From contig JAJDVJ010000162.1 in the NCBI GenBank assembly GCA_022826205.1, positions 1 through 64,000 on the forward strand: 64,000 bases of DNA, read 5' to 3'. The DNA comes from Silicimonas sp. GTDB taxonomy: Bacteria > Pseudomonadota > Alphaproteobacteria > Rhodobacterales > Rhodobacteraceae. Within the stretch, counting starts at the first letter, position 1; each line of letters begins with the position of its first letter. Below, piece after piece: positions 7,825 to 17,194 of this stretch. The position numbers were made by a program, and so were the translations under genes. Below the pieces are notes generated by a model. That model was not told the DNA's origin. It made no database searches and worked only from the letters and a program-made list of their open reading frames with translations.

Positions 7825-9375
7825 TCAGGCCGGCGCATTCCCGCCCGAGGCAGTCTCGACAAGTACCCGGTCACCCGCATCGAGCACCGCGCCGCTGACA
7901 AAGCGATGGTGTTCGCGCTCGCCCGAAGCCCGCAAAATGTGCATGGAGTTCCGTCCTCCAGGCGGCAGGCCCGGCGCCGACCAGACCGGGATCCTGGCCC
8001 GGGTGTAGCCAACCGAGAGGCTTGCCGGGCCCCTGAGTTCGTATTCGAGCGTCACGCCGCGTCCACCAGCATGAATGCCCTGCAGGCGGGTCCTTTCGCC
8101 GAGCGCCTTCTGCACGACCGTCAGGCCATACCGCGCCTCGGCAACCTCGACCGGGCAGTTGAACGTGTCGCCGTGGCTGATCGAGAACATGGCGTCCAAT
8201 CCCCCGCGCTCCCCGGTGGCGCCCCAGCCCCCCATTTGCGGTTCGACCATCGTGTAGCGGCGCCCGGTGTCAGGATGCCGTCCGGCGATCACGGTGCCGA
8301 AAATCGAGGAGAACGACCCGGCGGGCAGCTTGTCGGGCATGGCCTTCGCCATGCATTGGCAAAGCAGGTCGAAGAGCCGGATCCGGGTTTCGAAATAGTA
8401 GCCCTGTGGTGCAGTCGGGCCGGCATGGAAAACGGTGCCTTCTTCAGTAATGACCTCAAGCGGGGCAAAGGATCCCGCATTGGCAAAGCGATCCGGATCG
8501 CAGAGAGCCTTGAAGATCATCTGGGACGAGATGACCGCGCCTTCCCTGCTGGTGTTGTAAGGCGCAGCGAGCTCGGAAGGATTGCCGCGAAGATCGACCG
8601 CAAAGCGATCGCCGGTGATCAAGATGGCTACGCGCCAAAATGCGCCGTCATCCTGCTCCTCCTCAACCTCGAAGCGCCCCTGCGGAAGCGTTCGCAGACC
8701 GGCAAGCGCACGGGCACGCCCAGTCTCGAAGGACTCGGCAATCGCCTGTTCGACGGCCACACGTCCAAATTTCGCGAAGAGCGCGAGGATCTGGCCCTCC
8801 GCGGTGTTGCTGGCGGCAACCTGCGCCCAGAGATCGCCATGCACGAATTCCGGCAGGCGCGAGTTGGTCTCGATGATGTCGAAGACTGCCTGGATCGGTT
8901 GTCCGCGCTTGAAAAGCCGAACCGCTGGCAAGCGTAGCCCTTCGGCAAAGATCTCGGACACATCGGTTGCCATCGATCCGGGCACCTTGCCGCCGATGTC
9001 TCCCCAATGGGCAATTGAGGCCGACCAGGCAACGCGCACTCCATCAAAGAACACCGGCTTGGCGATCACAACGTCGCTCAGATGTGTCACGCCGCCGTAG
9101 TTCGGGTCGTTGGTGACGAAGACATCGCCTTCCTCGATGGCATCGCCGTGCCTCGCAACCAGGACCTTCACGGCCTTGTCCAGCACGCCGACAAAGGTTG
9201 GAATCCCCGCCCCCGAACTGACAAGATTGCCAGCGGCATCCGTCACGCCCGTGCCGACATCCAGCACCTCGTAGATGATCGGGCTCATCGCCGTCTTGCG
9301 AAGCACGGCAAACATCTCTTCCGCCGCATTCTCCAAGCCTGCCTGGATGACCGAAAGCGTGAAGGGGTCGTACAT
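7825..9375 (-). CDS. hydantoinase B/oxoprolinase family protein (second HyuB)
   Basis: This 516-residue protein is a full-length HyuB-type subunit of ATP-dependent N-methylhydantoinase/5-oxoprolinase enzymes. Landmarks are the N-terminal AAEEMFAVLRKTAMSPIIYE, the metal-binding-like VTNDPNYGGVTHLSDV, and the late MVEPQMGGWGATGERGG. It is the last gene of the operon and starts by TGATG overlap with the M24 peptidase stop. The operon holds another HyuB at 11285-12946 but only one HyuA, so the two may form alternative complexes. Substrate is unknown; a cyclic amide is inferred. Confidence 0.85.
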   Translation of the reverse strand: MYDPFTLSVIQAGLENAAEEMFAVLRKTAMSPIIYEVLDVGTGVTDAAGNLVSSGAGIPTFVGVLDKAVKVLVARHGDAIEEGDVFVTNDPNYGGVTHLSDVVIAKPVFFDGVRVAWSASIAHWGDIGGKVPGSMATDVSEIFAEGLRLPAVRLFKRGQPIQAVFDIIETNSRLPEFVHGDLWAQVAASNTAEGQILALFAKFGRVAVEQAIAESFETGRARALAGLRTLPQGRFEVEEEQDDGAFWRVAILITGDRFAVDLRGNPSELAAPYNTSREGAVISSQMIFKALCDPDRFANAGSFAPLEVITEEGTVFHAGPTAPQGYYFETRIRLFDLLCQCMAKAMPDKLPAGSFSSIFGTVIAGRHPDTGRRYTMVEPQMGGWGATGERGGLDAMFSISHGDTFNCPVEVAEARYGLTVVQKALGERTRLQGIHAGGRGVTLEYELRGPASLSVGYTRARIPVWSAPGLPPGGRNSMHILRASGEREHHRFVSGAVLDAGDRVLVETASGGNAPA

Positions 9376-10466
9376 CAGATGATCTTCGGATCACGCGGCA
9401 GTTCCGACAGGATCTCCGGCCCGTCCTCGCGCAGGATCACGATATCCTCCAGGCGGATGCCGAATCTGCGCGGCAGGTAGATGCCGGGCTCGATGGAAAA
9501 GACCATGCCTGGCAACAGCACCGTCTCCGAAACCGAGGTCAGGTAAGGCGGCTCGTGCACCTCGACGCCCAGGCCGTGGCCGGTGCGGTGCAGAAAATTG
9601 GGACCGTAACCGGCCTCCGTGATCACCCCGCGTGCCGCCTCGTCGACATCCTTCGCCAGCACGCCGGGTCGCGCAGCCGCCATGGCGGCCTGCACCGCGG
9701 CTTCGACGATTGCGTGCACTTCGAGATAGCCCTCGGGCGGCGTGCCCAGGACAGCCATGCGGGTGATGTCGCTGGAAAGGCCGTCCTTTCCCGCACCGAT
9801 ATCCATTACCACCGCGTCCCCGGACCGCAGCACGGTTTCGCCGGTGTGGTGATGCGGCATGGCGCCGTTGCCGCCAGCGCCGACGATGGTGAAGAGCGGC
9901 GAAGCGCCAAGCGCGGAAAAGCGCGCACGAATGACCTCAGCGACATCCAGCTCCGTCATGCCAGGCTTCATCGCGACCCAGCCCGCCTGCATCGCCTGGT
10001 CGGCAAGCAACGCGTTTCGCTTGAGCACGGCGTATTCGTCATCATCCTTCTGCATGCGCAACAGGCCGACAGTCGATGCCGTGAACTGGCGCTCCGCACG
10101 TGGCAGCGCGTCCTGCACCAGGGCCGCAAAATCGGCCCGCATGGTCTCGTCCAGCACGATTCTCTCGGCGCCACCCACGCCCAGGTCGGCGACCAGGCCG
10201 TGGAACGCCCCTTCCGGCCCGTCCGCGTCCGACCATTCGTGGAACGGCAGATCGGTGTTGCGGCGCGACCCCTCCGCGTTGAGTTCCGGCATCAGCAGCG
10301 CAGCATTCGACGCGCTGACACAAAGCAGGCAAGGACGCTCGTCGGCGTGGGGAATGAAACCGAGAAGCCATTGCATGTGCGCCCCCGGCCCCAACGCGAT
10401 CAGATCGACGCCTTCCCGCACCATTTGCATGCGAAGTGCCGAAATCCGTTCTTCCGTCTGCAACAT
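9375..10466 (-). CDS. M24 family metallopeptidase (Xaa-Pro dipeptidase/creatinase type)
   Basis: This 363-residue protein has the N-terminal creatinase-like domain and a C-terminal pita-bread catalytic domain. The dinuclear metal ligands are visible: Asp in VVMDIGAG, Asp in LSSDITRM, His in HRTGHGLG, Glu in FSIEPGIY and Glu in IRLEDIV. It probably hydrolyses a Pro-containing dipeptide or a creatine-like amidino compound. Its place between a racemase and HyuB suggests it acts on the product of ring opening, for example an N-carbamoyl or peptide intermediate. That role is inferred from context. Confidence 0.85.
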   Translation of the reverse strand: MLQTEERISALRMQMVREGVDLIALGPGAHMQWLLGFIPHADERPCLLCVSASNAALLMPELNAEGSRRNTDLPFHEWSDADGPEGAFHGLVADLGVGGAERIVLDETMRADFAALVQDALPRAERQFTASTVGLLRMQKDDDEYAVLKRNALLADQAMQAGWVAMKPGMTELDVAEVIRARFSALGASPLFTIVGAGGNGAMPHHHTGETVLRSGDAVVMDIGAGKDGLSSDITRMAVLGTPPEGYLEVHAIVEAAVQAAMAAARPGVLAKDVDEAARGVITEAGYGPNFLHRTGHGLGVEVHEPPYLTSVSETVLLPGMVFSIEPGIYLPRRFGIRLEDIVILREDGPEILSELPRDPKII

Positions 10467-10475
10467 GTCGCCCCC

Positions 10476-11273
10476 CTAACCTGCCGGCACCACGATGCGT
10501 CCACCGAATGCCTCGCCCCGGTCGAAACTGCCGATGGCGGCAATCTCGGCTTCAGGCGGCGCCTCGCAGGACCAGCGGCGTGAGGGGCGCCAGCCGCAAT
10601 CGCGTTTCAGAAGCGCGCCGTATTCGGCCCGCTTCAGCGCCGCGATGGACGGATCGATGACCGGAACGCCAAGCTTCCGCTCCAATTCGGCGTGAAATCC
10701 GACCTCCATGGTGCAACCGAGGATCAGCGCTTCGGCATAGTCCTCTTCAACCGCCCTTCGCCCGGCATCGATCAGCATGCGCTCGGTGCGTGCATGATCC
10801 TCCTGGAACTCCGTCACGCCCAGCTCTACATGGTAGAATCCGGCCAGCCGGTCACGATGGCCGTGTGCATGGACAGTCGCCTGCATCTGGTCCACCCATT
10901 TTCGACGCCCGACGATCACGCCGAACCGGTTGCACAGGCTCGCTGCGATCTCGCAGGACGCGGCACAAGGTGCAGTCACCATCATCTCGCCAGAAATCTC
11001 GCGGGCCTCGGCCAGCCCGGTGTCATAGAAGCAGCCGATGGCCAAGGCATCGAAGCCCTCTTTCGCGGCTCGCCGCGTGGCCCGGATGATGCCGCCGATG
11101 ACCATGCCCTCGTAGCTCCGGAACTCGATGTGACTGAAGCTGCCCACGTCGTCGGGAAGCGAGGTTACATGCACCTCCGTTCCTTCCAGCTTGTAGTCCC
11201 GCGCCATCTCGGCAAACAGCTCGTCATGCCCTGCCCGATGCGCGACGGGGCTGAGATACATGATCCGGACCAT
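10476..11273 (-). CDS. aspartate/hydantoin racemase family protein
   Basis: This 265-residue protein belongs to the Asp/Glu/hydantoin racemase superfamily. The two-cysteine arrangement is present: IGCFYDTGLAEA near residue 80 and LILGCTMEVGF near 185. A tail of about 35 residues is longer than the usual ~240. In hydantoin pathways such enzymes epimerise the ring carbon so that a stereospecific hydantoinase can use both enantiomers. It lies 11 nt downstream of the first HyuB. The real substrate is not known. Confidence 0.8.
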   Translation of the reverse strand: MVRIMYLSPVAHRAGHDELFAEMARDYKLEGTEVHVTSLPDDVGSFSHIEFRSYEGMVIGGIIRATRRAAKEGFDALAIGCFYDTGLAEAREISGEMMVTAPCAASCEIAASLCNRFGVIVGRRKWVDQMQATVHAHGHRDRLAGFYHVELGVTEFQEDHARTERMLIDAGRRAVEEDYAEALILGCTMEVGFHAELERKLGVPVIDPSIAALKRAEYGALLKRDCGWRPSRRWSCEAPPEAEIAAIGSFDRGEAFGGRIVVPAG

Positions 11274-11284
11274 CCTTCCCTCCT

Positions 11285-12946
11285 TCAGATCGTTACGCCA
11301 TAGACCTCTGCCGCCCTTTCGGGCGACAGCAAGCCGTTCTTGACATCCTCACGCACGCTCGCGGCATCGCGCCCTTTCGGATCGCCGTAGCCGCCGCCGC
11401 TGGCGGTCACGATGCGGATCACGTCGTCGGTATTGACCGGCAGGCCCGACACGAAGGAAAATTTCTCCTGGCTGCCGTCGGTCTTGAACACTTCGACATA
11501 GTTTCCCGACCCTTCCGCCCCGCCTTCGAGTGCCCAGGGCTTGATTCGCGACCGCGTATAGCCGGCCGTCAAAAAGCCGTCGTTGGTACGGATCCGGTAT
11601 TCGAGCCGGAGCCCCCTGCCCCCGGTGAACTTCCCTTCGCCACCCGGTTCAGTGTTCAGTTCCATCCTGTCGACGAAAAGTCCGTTGCGGCTCTCGGAGA
11701 TCTCGGCCGGCGTGTTGTACGTTTCGCCATGAAAGCCCGAGAAGATGCACGGATTGCCGTCGCGCCCCTCCCAGGCGCCCCAACCGCCGAGCTGCGGCTC
11801 GATGATCGTGTATTGCCGCCCGGTATCGGGGTGAATGCCGCCGACAAAGGTGCCGCATATTGAGGAGAAGTGCCCTGCTGGCAGACGTTCCGGCACGTGC
11901 GGCGCCAGGCAGCGCCAGATCAGGTCATAGACCCTGACCTCTGTCTCGAAATAGAACCCGATGGCGGACGGTTCCCTTGCGTGGAACACCGAGCCTTCGC
12001 GGGTAAGGACCTTGAGTGGTCGAAACGATCCGTCGTTGGCAGGCGTGTCAGGATCCGTGAGCGACTTGAAGACCATCTGGGCGCAGACCACGGTTCCGTC
12101 GCGGCTGGTGTTGGTCGGGCCTGTGTCCTGATCGGGGTTGTCGCGCAGGTCGACAGTGAATTCATCATCCGAGATCGTGATCTTGACGTTGAAGACCCTC
12201 CCGTCGTCCTGCTCCTCGCTGAGTTCGAACGTGCCCTTCGGCAGCTTGCCGAGTTCGGCTCTGGCGGTGGCTTCTCCGAAGGCCGCGAAACTCTCCATCG
12301 CGGCGTTGAACGTCGTCACGCTGTACTTCATGGCCAGATCCTCCAGCCGCCTTGCGCCGATGCGGACCGAGGCAATTGCAGCCCAGACGTCGCCCAGGAG
12401 AAAGTCGGGCATGCGAGAATTGACTGTAATGATGTCCATCACCGCCTCGTCGGTCTCGCCGCCCCTGATGAGCTTGACGCCAGGCAGGCGCAGTCCTTCC
12501 TGGAAAATCTCGGTCGCCTCGCCGCTCAACGAGCCGGGAGCCATTCCGCCGACATCGGAATTGTGCGCGATGTTCGCGGTCCATGCGATCAAGTCGCCCC
12601 CGGCAAAGACCGGCATGGCCAGCACGAGATCATTCAAGTGGGTGACGCCGCCGTGATAGGGATCGTTGGTGATGAACACGTCGCCCGGCTGGATGTCTCC
12701 AGGCTTGTCGAACTTCCGGAGCAGCGTCTGGACTGACTTGTCGAGCACGCCGACGAAAGCGGGGATGCCGGCACCCGACGAGGCGATGCGTCCCTCGGCA
12801 TCGGTGATGCCGGTACCCATGTCGAGCACCTCGTAGATGATGCTGGACATAGCCGTCTTGCGCATCGCCGCGAACATTTCGTCGGCAGCGGCCTGCAAAG
12901 AGTTCTGGATGATCTCGAGCGTGATCGGGTCGTTTGCATTGGTCAT
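11285..12946 (-). CDS. hydantoinase B/oxoprolinase family protein (first HyuB)
   Basis: This 553-residue HyuB-type subunit starts at the ATG at 12946 (MTNANDPITLEIIQNSLQ), ten bases after the HyuA stop. It contains AADEMFAAMRKTAMSSIIYE, ITNDPYHGGVTHLNDLVLAM and IIEPQLGGWGAWEGRDG. It should pair with the adjacent HyuA to hydrolyse an amide ring at the expense of ATP. The N-terminal region is closely similar to the second HyuB of the same operon, pointing to duplication. An upstream in-frame extension is open but is antisense-like to HyuA and is rejected. Confidence 0.88.
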   Translation of the reverse strand: MTNANDPITLEIIQNSLQAAADEMFAAMRKTAMSSIIYEVLDMGTGITDAEGRIASSGAGIPAFVGVLDKSVQTLLRKFDKPGDIQPGDVFITNDPYHGGVTHLNDLVLAMPVFAGGDLIAWTANIAHNSDVGGMAPGSLSGEATEIFQEGLRLPGVKLIRGGETDEAVMDIITVNSRMPDFLLGDVWAAIASVRIGARRLEDLAMKYSVTTFNAAMESFAAFGEATARAELGKLPKGTFELSEEQDDGRVFNVKITISDDEFTVDLRDNPDQDTGPTNTSRDGTVVCAQMVFKSLTDPDTPANDGSFRPLKVLTREGSVFHAREPSAIGFYFETEVRVYDLIWRCLAPHVPERLPAGHFSSICGTFVGGIHPDTGRQYTIIEPQLGGWGAWEGRDGNPCIFSGFHGETYNTPAEISESRNGLFVDRMELNTEPGGEGKFTGGRGLRLEYRIRTNDGFLTAGYTRSRIKPWALEGGAEGSGNYVEVFKTDGSQEKFSFVSGLPVNTDDVIRIVTASGGGYGDPKGRDAASVREDVKNGLLSPERAAEVYGVTI

Positions 12947-12956
12947 CGCTGTGCCC

Positions 12957-15032
12957 TCAGCCTTCAAGCGTGATGTGGATGTTGCGATAGGCGTCGACTT
13001 CGACCGCATTGCCGGGATGGACCACCGCGGTGGCGCCACTGTCCTCGACAATGGCAGGGCCCTTGAATGACATGCCGGCGCGTAACGCCTCGCCGTCGTA
13101 GATCGTGGCCTCGTGCTTGCCTTCCAGTGCGTAGTCGACCACGCGCCGCCCCTTGACCGCATCCGAGGCGTCGGAAGTGCCGGACGGCTCAGGGTGCATC
13201 TCGAGCTTGCCGACCTCGGCCTTGGCAACGAGGTGGATGCCCACCATCTCGACGGGCGCGTCCAGCCGATAGGTATATTCGCGCTCGTAGGTCTTGTGGA
13301 AATCCTCGGAGATGTGCGCGAGCCCCGCGTCGGTGATCGCACCCTCCGGGAGCAGAACCTCGGTCGTGTGCTCCTGGTTCTGGTAACGGAACTTGCCATA
13401 GCGCAGAAAGGTGATCCGGTCCGCACCGACCCTCTCTTCGGCAAAGGTTGCAAGCGCCTTGGCTTCCGTTTCGGCAAACGTGCTCTCGATCTTGTCGCCG
13501 GCGCCTTCGGCAAGTTCAACAAGATGCGTCACGAAATAATCCCGGCGGAGGTCCGACATCATCATGCCCCAGGCTGAGAAGACGCTGGCGGCGGCCGGCA
13601 CCACAACTTTCTTGACCTGCAGTTCCTGGCCCAACGCCACCGCATGCATCGCGCCACCGCCGCCGAAAGCCAGAAGCGTGAAGTCCCGCGTGTCAAAGCC
13701 CCGGTTCAGCGAAACCAGCTTCAGTGCGTTGACCATGTTGTTGTTGGCAATTCGGATGATGCCTTCGGCTGCCTGATCGGGTCCGACGTCGAGCCTTGCT
13801 CCAAGTGACCTGATCGACCTTTCGACAGCGTCCATGTCCGCCCGTATGGCGCCACCGCAGAAGTAGTCGCGGTTGATCCGTCCAAGCCAGAGGTTGGCGT
13901 CGGTCGTCGTCGCTTCGGTTCCGCCCCTGCCGTAGGCCGCCGGACCAGGCAACGCGCCAGCCGATTGCGGTCCGACATGCAGCTTGCCGAAATCGTCAAC
14001 CCAGGCGATCGAGCCACCGCCATTGCCGATCTCGACCAGGTCGACGACCGGCACCATGATCGGGTAACCGGCCGACTTGCGGCTGCGCTCGATCCAGTAG
14101 TCCGTCATGATCCGGACCTCGCCGTTCTCGATCAGCGAGCACTTGGCGGTGGTTCCGCCGATGTCGAGTGCCAGCACGTTCGGCTCGCCGATCAGCCGAC
14201 CCAACTCCGCCGCACCCCAGATACCCGAGGCCGGTCCGCTCTCGACCATGGTGATCGGTGTGCGCGAGGTTGCATCGAGCGAGTCGATGCCGCAGTTCGA
14301 TTGCATGATATAGGGCCGACCGTCGAAGCCCCGCGAAGTAAGTCCTTCATTGAGCCTGCGGAGATAACGCGCCGCTACGGGCTGGACATAGGCCGATAGA
14401 ACGGCAGTGTTCGTTCGCTCGTACTCCCGCCATTCGCGGGTGATCTGGTGCGAGGAGACGACCGAGACCTCGGGCCAGAGACGCTGCACCTCGGCCAGCG
14501 CGGACTCTTCGTGGGCGGTGTTTGCGTAGGAATGAAGAAAGCTGATCGCCACGGCCTCGACCCCCTCTGCACGGAATGCGTCGAGGATCGCAGGCAGGCC
14601 AGAGAGATCGAGTGGCGTGCGCTCCTCGCCGGTATAGGTCATCCGGCCTGGCAACTCCGCCCGCAAATGCCGCGGCACAAATGGCTGAGGCTTCTCATAG
14701 TGCAGGTTGAAGAAGTCCGGTCGGTTGCCACGCGCGATTTCCAGCGTATCCCGGAAGCCCTCGGTAGTGACGAGCCCCACCTTAACGCCCTTGCGCTCGG
14801 TCAGCGCATTGATGACGACGGTGGTGCCATGCGCCAGGAAGTCGACTCCCGAGGGATCGATCCCGCCACTTTCCAGCACATCCAGCACGCCTTTCTCGAA
14901 ATCCGGCGGCGTGGTGTCGGACTTGGCCGTCACGATCCGGCTGGTGCCGGTATCCTGATCGGTCTCGAAACAGACAAGATCGGTGAACGTGCCACCAACA
15001 TCGGTGGCCACGCGGCGGGTGATCCTACCCAT
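12957..15032 (-). CDS. hydantoinase/oxoprolinase subunit A (HyuA)
   Basis: This 691-residue protein is the ATP-binding HyuA subunit. The N-terminus RRVATDVGGTFTDLVCFE and the mid-protein ALDIGGTTAKCSLIENGE are the two phosphate-binding signatures of this ASKHA-fold family, and LAFGGGGAMHA is a third family motif. It activates the amide carbonyl by phosphorylation for ring opening with HyuB. Its start overlaps the GAF protein stop by 8 nt. It could equally be 5-oxoprolinase or acetophenone carboxylase related; the neighbouring racemase and peptidase favour cyclic amides. Confidence 0.88.
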   Translation of the reverse strand: MGRITRRVATDVGGTFTDLVCFETDQDTGTSRIVTAKSDTTPPDFEKGVLDVLESGGIDPSGVDFLAHGTTVVINALTERKGVKVGLVTTEGFRDTLEIARGNRPDFFNLHYEKPQPFVPRHLRAELPGRMTYTGEERTPLDLSGLPAILDAFRAEGVEAVAISFLHSYANTAHEESALAEVQRLWPEVSVVSSHQITREWREYERTNTAVLSAYVQPVAARYLRRLNEGLTSRGFDGRPYIMQSNCGIDSLDATSRTPITMVESGPASGIWGAAELGRLIGEPNVLALDIGGTTAKCSLIENGEVRIMTDYWIERSRKSAGYPIMVPVVDLVEIGNGGGSIAWVDDFGKLHVGPQSAGALPGPAAYGRGGTEATTTDANLWLGRINRDYFCGGAIRADMDAVERSIRSLGARLDVGPDQAAEGIIRIANNNMVNALKLVSLNRGFDTRDFTLLAFGGGGAMHAVALGQELQVKKVVVPAAASVFSAWGMMMSDLRRDYFVTHLVELAEGAGDKIESTFAETEAKALATFAEERVGADRITFLRYGKFRYQNQEHTTEVLLPEGAITDAGLAHISEDFHKTYEREYTYRLDAPVEMVGIHLVAKAEVGKLEMHPEPSGTSDASDAVKGRRVVDYALEGKHEATIYDGEALRAGMSFKGPAIVEDSGATAVVHPGNAVEVDAYRNIHITLEG

Positions 15033-15522
15033 GGGCGCCTCCTTCGTTCCGGGTGCTTTCCGCCATCAGGAAGGCCAAGGCCCCGGCGGGTTTCAGCGTT
15101 TGGGCCGCTGCAACGCGGTCGGGCATGTAGTGCCCCGCCTCGTGCAGGCAGTTCAACGTGCCACGCAACCTTCCTCGTATCACGACGGGCAGGTTCAGGC
15201 AGCTCTCACATCCGAGTGACCGGATCAGCGCGTGGTCCGCGAAGACCTCCGCGATCTCCTCGAAGCTGTTGGCGACGAAGGTCTCATGCCGATCGACAAC
15301 GATTTCGGACCAACGGTTTTGCATGCGTGGCTTTTCCCCTTGCAGCGGATAGGCGTCCGGCATGTTTGTGTAGCTCCGCCACGCAACTTCTCGATCATGA
15401 TCGATCTCCATCAGAGTGAAGAGCTTGACGCCAATCGTCCGGTTGACCAGCCGCTCCAACGCCCGATAGGTCGTGTCCGGCTGGTCCCGTGAGACAGCAA
15501 GTGCATCGGCGACCTCCATCAT
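15025..15522 (-). CDS. GAF-domain protein in the hydantoinase operon
   Basis: This 165-residue protein is a single GAF domain with no attached kinase, cyclase or DNA-binding segment. Recognisable stretches are YRALERLVNRTIGVKLFTLM, SFEEIAEVFADHALIRSLGC and SCLNLPVVIRGRLRGTLNCL. It overlaps the upstream ABC ATPase gene by 4 nt and the downstream HyuA by 8 nt, so it is an integral operon member. GAF domains bind small molecules; here it might sense the substrate or act as a small enzyme. I cannot say which. Confidence 0.75.
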   Translation of the reverse strand: MMEVADALAVSRDQPDTTYRALERLVNRTIGVKLFTLMEIDHDREVAWRSYTNMPDAYPLQGEKPRMQNRWSEIVVDRHETFVANSFEEIAEVFADHALIRSLGCESCLNLPVVIRGRLRGTLNCLHEAGHYMPDRVAAAQTLKPAGALAFLMAESTRNEGGAHG

Positions 15523-16325
15523 GCAAGCATTCCTCCGGACAGCGACTCTCTCAACTTCAGTTCGTCATCGGCAACTACCGGTACCGCACCAATCAGCTGA
15601 CGGGTGTAGTCCACTTGCGGATCTTCGAAGATCGCCCGGGTCTCCGCGCACTCGACCAGCTTCCCCGCCCGAAACACGGCAACACGGTCAGCCACGTTTC
15701 GCACGACGGAAAGGTCATGCGTGATGAAGACGTAGCTGAGGCCCTTGACGCGCCTCAGGTCCTCCAGGAGGCGAAGCACGCGCGCCTGCACCAGAACATC
15801 GAGCGCCGAAGTCGGTTCGTCGAGGATCACCAGCCGGGACTGGCAGGCGAGCGCACGGGCAATGGCAACGCGCTGGCACTGACCACCCGACAAGGCCGCC
15901 GGCGGGCGCCGGCGGAAGTCTCCAGGCAGACCGACCTCTTCCAGCGCACCTTCGACCAGGCGCCAGCGATCCGAACGCGCGCCGATGCCGAACACATCGA
16001 GACCGAGGCGGATTGACGCCCCTACGGACCGCTTGGGGTTCAGCGACGACAGCGGGTTCTGCTGGACCAGCTGGATCGCGCTGCGATGTTCCAGCGTGCG
16101 GCGGGTCGGCAGGCCATTGCCGTCGAACCAGATTTCGCCGGATGACTGGCCGAAAACGCCGAGGATCATGTTGGCGAGCGTGGTCTTGCCCGACCCGCTC
16201 TCGCCCACAACGGCCAGGCACTCGCCCTGTGCCACGTCAAAGCTGACATCGCGTACGGCATGCACCGCACGGGGTCCCGAACCGAAAGTCTTGCTGACGT
16301 GCCTGAGCGACAGAAGCGGGGTCAT
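15519..16325 (-). CDS. peptide-type ABC transporter ATP-binding protein (DppF/OppF-like)
   Basis: This 268-residue ATPase carries Walker A GESGSGKTT, the Q-loop region LVQQNPLSSLNPKRSVG typical of OppF/DppF, the signature ALSGGQCQR and Walker B LVILDEPTSALD, then the switch His in FITHDLSVV. It is one of two ATPases that power the importer encoded upstream. The signature has Cys in place of the usual Gln-Arg neighbour (GGQCQRV), which is a tolerated variant. It overlaps both adjacent genes by 4 nt. Confidence 0.9.
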   Translation of the reverse strand: MTPLLSLRHVSKTFGSGPRAVHAVRDVSFDVAQGECLAVVGESGSGKTTLANMILGVFGQSSGEIWFDGNGLPTRRTLEHRSAIQLVQQNPLSSLNPKRSVGASIRLGLDVFGIGARSDRWRLVEGALEEVGLPGDFRRRPPAALSGGQCQRVAIARALACQSRLVILDEPTSALDVLVQARVLRLLEDLRRVKGLSYVFITHDLSVVRNVADRVAVFRAGKLVECAETRAIFEDPQVDYTRQLIGAVPVVADDELKLRESLSGGMLA

Positions 16326-17194
16326 GCCTTGCCTCCCTCATGCACGACCATCGGGTCGAGGAAAGCCGACTCGCTGTCGTTGAGTTCCGGAAGTCCGCCA
16401 CCGGTGATGCGCGGAACCGCCGCCATCAGCGCTCGGGTATAGGCATGTCCAGGGTCCTCGAAGATCGCCGGAGTGGGTCCCTGTTCGACAATGCGCCCGC
16501 GATAGATCACGAAGACCCGGTCGGCAAACTCCCGCACCACCCCCAGATTGTGCGAGATGAATAGGACCGCGGTGCCGCTCCGCTCGACCAGATCGTGCAT
16601 CAGCTTCAGCGTCTGCGCCTGCACAGTCACGTCGAGCGCCGTTCCGGGCTCGTCGGCAATCAGCAGCGAAGGGTGGTTGGCCAGCGCCATGGCGATGACC
16701 ACCCGCTGGTTCATGCCGCCGGAGAGCTGGAAGGGATAGGCGCTGAGGACCCGGGCGTGGTCGTGGATCGAGACCGACTGCAGAAGCGTACCCGCTCGTT
16801 CATCCGCCGCTTCGCGCGAGAGTTTAGGGTCGCGCCGCCGCAGCACTTCGGCGAACTGGGTTCCTATGGTGAAGACCGGGTTCAGCGACGAGGTCGGATC
16901 CTGGAAGATCATCGAGATCGACGTGCCGCGAAGCGCCTGCCACTGTCGGCGACTCAACCGGTTCAGGTCCTCGCCCTCAAAGAAGAGGCCGCCATCGACC
17001 TGTGCAGAAGGCAGCTCCTGCAAGAGTCCGAGCACGATCCGTGCGGTCACTGACTTGCCCGATCCGCTCTCGCCGACCAGCGCCACCCGCTCGCCAGCGC
17101 GAACGTTGAGCGAGATGCCGTGCAGCACCTCGGACATTCCGGAATAGCCGCGAAAGCGCAGGCAAAGGTCACGAACTTCCAGAACATCGCTCAC
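16322..17194 (-). CDS. peptide-type ABC transporter ATP-binding protein (DppD/OppD-like)
   Basis: This 290-residue ATPase begins at a GTG (17192-17194) that overlaps the permease TGA. The start VSDVLEVRDLCLRF fits the family, while longer versions run into antisense-like sequence. It has Walker A GESGSGKSVTA, MIFQDPTSSLNPVFTIG, signature LSGGMNQR, Walker B LLIADEPGTALD and FISHNLGVV. The C-terminal region YTRALMAAVPRI is the DppD-type extension. It partners the DppF-like ATPase. Confidence 0.9.
   Translation of the reverse strand: MSDVLEVRDLCLRFRGYSGMSEVLHGISLNVRAGERVALVGESGSGKSVTARIVLGLLQELPSAQVDGGLFFEGEDLNRLSRRQWQALRGTSISMIFQDPTSSLNPVFTIGTQFAEVLRRRDPKLSREAADERAGTLLQSVSIHDHARVLSAYPFQLSGGMNQRVVIAMALANHPSLLIADEPGTALDVTVQAQTLKLMHDLVERSGTAVLFISHNLGVVREFADRVFVIYRGRIVEQGPTPAIFEDPGHAYTRALMAAVPRITGGGLPELNDSESAFLDPMVVHEGGKA

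Noticed and set aside
7663-8937. Long plus-strand open frame antisense to the second HyuB
   Set aside because: Composition lacks any family resemblance, and the opposite strand encodes a full HyuB.
12946-13522. N-terminal extension of the first HyuB upstream of 12946
   Set aside because: The extra ~190 residues are Arg/Ser/Pro-rich antisense-like text inside the HyuA gene; the family N-terminus begins at 12946.
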